Below are positions 14,215 through 16,989 of a stretch of 16,989 nucleotides of DNA, in pieces. The stretch is from positions 1 to 16,989 of the forward strand of contig JALVWW010000051.1 in NCBI GenBank assembly GCA_027023175.1. The letters run 5' to 3'. Made by a program: the position numbers and the translations under genes. The notes under the pieces are model-generated. The model was not told the origin of the DNA. It did no database searches and saw only the letters and a program-made list of their open reading frames with translations. The stretch is from Campylobacterales bacterium (GTDB taxonomy: Bacteria > Campylobacterota > Campylobacteria > Campylobacterales > JALSKU01). Each line of letters begins with the position of its first letter. Position 1 is the stretch's first letter.

Positions 14215-15420
14215 ATGAAAAAATTTATTGGTTTTGATGAGTCATTAAAGATACTTAAGAGTGCTTTTGATGAAGAGGTTGGTTGTGAACAACTGTTCTT
14301 AAGTGAAACTCTCGGAAGAGTTTTGGGTGAAGATATTATTGCCAATGAGAATTCTCCCGAGTATGAGACTTCCGGTATGGACGGTTATGCCATCAGGTAT
14401 GAAGATCAAAAAAAAGGCAAGATTAAAATCATAGACAAACTGCCTGCGGGTACTGCAAATTCTGTAGAAGTAACAGAGGGAACTTGTATAAAGACTTTTA
14501 CCGGCTCACTTATAAGCAAGGGAGCAGATACCTTGATACCTATTGAAAATGTCGAAGTTGAGGATAGTTTCATCATCATAAAAGAGGAAGTTCCAAAGGG
14601 TTTTAGTGTCAGGCCGGTTGGAGAAAACTATAAAAAAGGTGAAACTCTTATAAAAAAAGGAGCCTTGATAGGCTATGCCGAGATAGGGGTGATGGCTGGA
14701 TTAAATAAAGTCAAAGTAGCGGTCAAAAGAGAGCCTGTCGTTTCGGTTTTAGCTACGGGAAGTGAAATACTTGAACTTGGAGATGCCCAAACAAATATAT
14801 CTCAAATAAGAAGCACAAACCACTATACCATAGAAGCTATTGTGAAAAAAGTAGGAGCCAAAACACACAATATGGGTGTAGTAGGGGATGATTTGGAGAA
14901 TATCAAAAAAGCTATACTAAACGCTCTTGAATTTAGTGATATTGTTATCACCACCGGAGGAGTGAGTGTAGGGGATTATGACTTTGTAAAAGAGGCTGTT
15001 GACTCCATAGAGGCTAAAGTACTTATAAGTGGAGTAGTTATAAAACCGGGGATGCATATAAAAGTTGTAAAAGTCGGTAAAAAATACATTTTTGCACTTC
15101 CCGGATTTCCTTACTCTTCAGCGGTAACTACTCATCTTTATGTAGTTCCATTGATAAAAAGAATGTTAGGAGTGGATGACAGCTATGATGTAGTGCAAGC
15201 TAAAATGAGTGAAGATTATAAAAAAAGAAGCAAAAAGAGTGAATTTGCTGCGGTAAATCTAAGATATGACAAAGATGGTTATAAAGTTGACTTAAAGGGT
15301 AAAAAAAGTGGTACAAGTGCAATACTGACCAATATGTTAAACAATGCGGCACTTCTATGGATAGATGAGAATGAAGGCTCTTTAAAAAAAGGTGATATTG
15401 CAAGAGTTATAAGAGTTTGA
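14215..15420 (+). CDS. moeA: Molybdopterin molybdenumtransferase
   Basis: Inserts molybdate into adenylylated molybdopterin, the last step of cofactor assembly. The 401-residue protein shows the family motifs in order: TSGMDGYAIRYE (about 52-63), TGSLISKGADTLIPIENVE, GFSVRPVGENYKKGE, VLATGSEILELG, TTGGVSVGDYDFVKEAV and LPGFPYSSAVTT. The last replaces the common GNPVSA. The start at 14215 is chosen because GGAGG ends 4 nt before it; the longer reading from ATG 14194 begins within the 7-bp repeat run and would place the ribosome binding site inside the gene. The downstream hydrolase starts one base after the TGA. Confidence 0.95.
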   Translation: MKKFIGFDESLKILKSAFDEEVGCEQLFLSETLGRVLGEDIIANENSPEYETSGMDGYAIRYEDQKKGKIKIIDKLPAGTANSVEVTEGTCIKTFTGSLISKGADTLIPIENVEVEDSFIIIKEEVPKGFSVRPVGENYKKGETLIKKGALIGYAEIGVMAGLNKVKVAVKREPVVSVLATGSEILELGDAQTNISQIRSTNHYTIEAIVKKVGAKTHNMGVVGDDLENIKKAILNALEFSDIVITTGGVSVGDYDFVKEAVDSIEAKVLISGVVIKPGMHIKVVKVGKKYIFALPGFPYSSAVTTHLYVVPLIKRMLGVDDSYDVVQAKMSEDYKKRSKKSEFAAVNLRYDKDGYKVDLKGKKSGTSAILTNMLNNAALLWIDENEGSLKKGDIARVIRV

Positions 15421-15421
15421 T

Positions 15422-16213
15422 TTGACAACCGTAAAAACTTTTTTAATTTTATTTATAGTTGCATATATTGGTGTGGCTTTATATTTGTACTTTATTCAGA
15501 AAAGTAAAATATTCAACTTTGATATTGTTTCAAAAAAAGAGCCGAAAGTTTTAAAAAACTGTCCAAAATGCAAGGAAGTCAAACTGAAGGTAAAAGATGG
15601 GCTTCTGGACGGGGTTTATCTTGATAACTCTTCAAAAAAACTTATCATATATTTTGGTGGCAATGCGGATGATGCTACTGACTTTTTAGAAATCATCAAA
15701 GATATGAAAGGGTTTGATGCGGTTGCGTTTAATTACAGAGGAAACGGCTTAAGCAAAGGTAGTCCAAGTGAAAAAACTCTTTATGAAGATGCTCTTAAGA
15801 TTTATGATAGTTTCGCCAAAGACAAGGATGTGTATATTGTCGGAAGAAGCCTTGGAAGCGGAGTTGCTACATATCTTGCATCAAAAAAAGAGGTTAAAAA
15901 ACTTTTTTTAATAACTCCCTATGATTCCATAGAAAATATTGCCAAGGAGAAATATCCTATATTCCCTATATCTTTACTGTTAAAATATAAATTCAATTCT
16001 AAAAATTTTATAGAAAAAGTTAAAGCTCCCATTGTAATCTTTATGGTAAAAGGGGATAAAACCGTTTCAAACAAAAGAACAAAAAATTTGATAAAACATA
16101 TAAGAAGCAATTACACTCTTAAAATATTCGAGCATACAACCCATGCAGATATACTTTCAAATAAAAATTTTATACAAGAGATAAGAGTCTCAATCTTAAA
16201 CCCTAAAACTTAA
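15422..16213 (+). CDS. Membrane-anchored alpha/beta hydrolase
   Basis: Predicted serine hydrolase of 263 residues, similar in layout to BEM46/YqkD-type proteins. One N-terminal hydrophobic helix (about 5-24, TFLILFIVAYIGVALYLYF) anchors it in the membrane; there is no signal-peptidase site, so the catalytic domain may lie on either side. The nucleophile elbow GRSLGSG has S143, the acid is D212 in VKGDKTVS and the base H241 in HTTHADI. GGN after the first strand forms the oxyanion region. A CPKC pair (C47, C50) sits between anchor and domain. The start is TTG one base after the moeA stop, with TAAGAG upstream; no better start is present. The substrate is unknown. Confidence 0.82.
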   Translation: MTTVKTFLILFIVAYIGVALYLYFIQKSKIFNFDIVSKKEPKVLKNCPKCKEVKLKVKDGLLDGVYLDNSSKKLIIYFGGNADDATDFLEIIKDMKGFDAVAFNYRGNGLSKGSPSEKTLYEDALKIYDSFAKDKDVYIVGRSLGSGVATYLASKKEVKKLFLITPYDSIENIAKEKYPIFPISLLLKYKFNSKNFIEKVKAPIVIFMVKGDKTVSNKRTKNLIKHIRSNYTLKIFEHTTHADILSNKNFIQEIRVSILNPKT

Positions 16214-16224
16214 AACCTATTTTC

Positions 16225-16785
16225 TTATTTCAATATCCTGGGCAGTGTGATACCGGTTTGTTTTTGATATTTGCCGTTTTTATCTTTGTATGTCGTTTTG
16301 CAGGGTTCATCACCTTCCAAAAAGAGAACCTGAGCTATGCCCTCATTGGCATATATTTTTGCAGGAAGCGGAGTGGTGTTGCTTATCTCTATGGTGATAT
16401 GCCCCTCAAAAGCCGGCTCAAAGGGTGTTACATTTACAATTATACCGCATCTTGCATAAGTACTTTTTCCAAGACATATAGCTAGTACATTTTCGGGGAT
16501 TCTAAAGTATTCCACAGTCCTAGCAAGTGCAAAAGAGTTTGGCGGTACTATGCAGACATCACCGACAAAGTCAACTACATTTTTATCATCAAAGTTTTTT
16601 GGGTCAACTACGGTAGAGCTGACATTTGTAAAGATTTTAAACTCATTTCCCACCCTTATGTCATAACCGTAGCTGCTGACACCGTAACTGACGACATTTT
16701 TTCCTACCTGCTCCTCGCAAAAGGGTTCAATCATTTTTTCTTTAAGTGATTTTTCTCTTATCCAGTTGTCAGATTTTAAGCCCAA
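16225..16785 (-). CDS. dcd: dCTP deaminase
   Basis: Deaminates dCTP to dUTP, supplying dUMP for thymidylate synthesis. The 186 residues carry VSSYGYDIRVG (36-46), ALARTVEYFRIPENV, the CLGKSTYARCGI loop (104-115) that binds triphosphate, and FEPAFEGHITIEISN (122-136), which includes the catalytic glutamate. Length fits the homotrimeric Dcd family. The start codon is TTG, supported by AAGGA six bases upstream and the normal length. A bifunctional dCTP deaminase/dUTPase is possible but the sequence matches monofunctional proteobacterial Dcd. It converges on the hydrolase with 11 nt between stops and no evident terminator. Confidence 0.95.
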   Translation of the reverse strand: MGLKSDNWIREKSLKEKMIEPFCEEQVGKNVVSYGVSSYGYDIRVGNEFKIFTNVSSTVVDPKNFDDKNVVDFVGDVCIVPPNSFALARTVEYFRIPENVLAICLGKSTYARCGIIVNVTPFEPAFEGHITIEISNTTPLPAKIYANEGIAQVLFLEGDEPCKTTYKDKNGKYQKQTGITLPRILK

Positions 16786-16814
16786 CTTTAATCCTTGTAA
16801 AATAAAATTATGGT

Positions 16815-16823
16815 ATTATAACA
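16815..16823 (-). promoter_or_regulatory. Extended -10 for dcd
   Basis: TGTTATAAT on the minus strand (TG-N-TATAAT); predicted start near 16808, about 23 nt before the TTG. The accB promoter on the other strand is less clear; TAGAAT at 16841-16846 is one candidate. Confidence 0.45.
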
Positions 16824-16864
16824 TATTTGAAGAAATATCTTAGAATAAACATAGGAGAATTTTT

Positions 16865-16989
16865 ATGGATCAAAAAGAGTTAAAAGATTTGATGAGAGCT
16901 TTTGATAAAAGCGGGCTTAGTAAATTAAAACTAAAAGATGGTGAATTTGAAATACTTTTTCAAAAAGGAGGAGTTTACAAAGAGCCTGT
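16865..16989 (+). CDS. accB: Biotin carboxyl carrier protein of acetyl-CoA carboxylase, 5' end only
   Basis: I translated 41 codons by hand to the right edge: MDQKELKDLMRAFDKSGLSKLKLKDGEFEILFQKGG and following residues. The pattern of a short helix (KELKDLMRAFDKSGLSKL) followed by a basic, amphipathic strand (LKLKDGEFEILFQK) is the N-terminal domain of AccB. The biotin-carrying MKM domain lies outside the window. The ribosome binding site AGGAG is 7 nt before the ATG. In this phylum accB is usually followed by accC, which cannot be seen here. Confidence 0.85.
   Translation, partial: MDQKELKDLMRAFDKSGLSKLKLKDGEFEILFQKGGVYKEP

Noticed and set aside
16214..16224. Terminator between the hydrolase and dcd
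   Set aside because: Only 11 nt separate the two stops and no inverted repeat is visible there.

Overview
The window looks like a chromosomal segment of a Campylobacterota (Epsilonproteobacteria) bacterium. The evidence is the low-GC sequence, the gene order aroC-rnc-rnhA-(TPR/zinc-ribbon)-dnaG, a futalosine-pathway menaquinone gene (mqnA) and the style of the MoaE and MoeA proteins. A free-living sulfur- or hydrogen-oxidising genus of the Sulfurimonas/Sulfurovum type is a guess. Gene density is very high and nothing resembles a phage, transposase, CRISPR array or toxin system.

Layout. Positions 1-5137 are one leftward operon: a LapB-like TPR protein, rnhA, rnc, aroC, a UDP-uronate-type epimerase and a nucleotide-sugar dehydrogenase cut by the left edge. 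Most junctions overlap (23, 11, 4 and 1 nt); the rnhA-rnc gap holds a nested inverted repeat. From a 62-bp divergent promoter region, dnaG and a PP-loop tRNA-thiolation-like ATPase run right, followed by tRNA-Ala(GGC). An HD-domain hydrolase faces them. Then comes a rightward operon: an AspT/YidE-type transporter, mqnA and moaD.

Positions 11049-11568 are non-coding apart from the 3' tail of the next gene. They consist of a 206-bp unit in perfect tandem, two full copies plus 106 bp, and each full unit is a chain of five inverted repeats. A leftward aminotransferase gene ends inside the last copy and takes its final eight codons and stop from it. Divergent from it is an AraC-GyrI type regulator, then the rest of the molybdenum cofactor genes (moaE, moeA) and a membrane-anchored alpha/beta hydrolase. 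A leftward dcd gene and the first 41 codons of accB close the window.

How the genes fit together. The left operon joins RNA metabolism, chorismate synthesis and surface-sugar precursors. MqnA uses chorismate, the product of AroC, as the entry to menaquinone. MoaD, MoaE and MoeA act in one pathway but are split by the repeat array and the aminotransferase/AraC pair, which suggests that pair is an insertion. The most unusual sequence is the 206-bp hairpin array. dnaG and the AraC gene both look leaderless, with a TATAAT box ending 6 nt before the ATG. No clear new multi-gene system was found.
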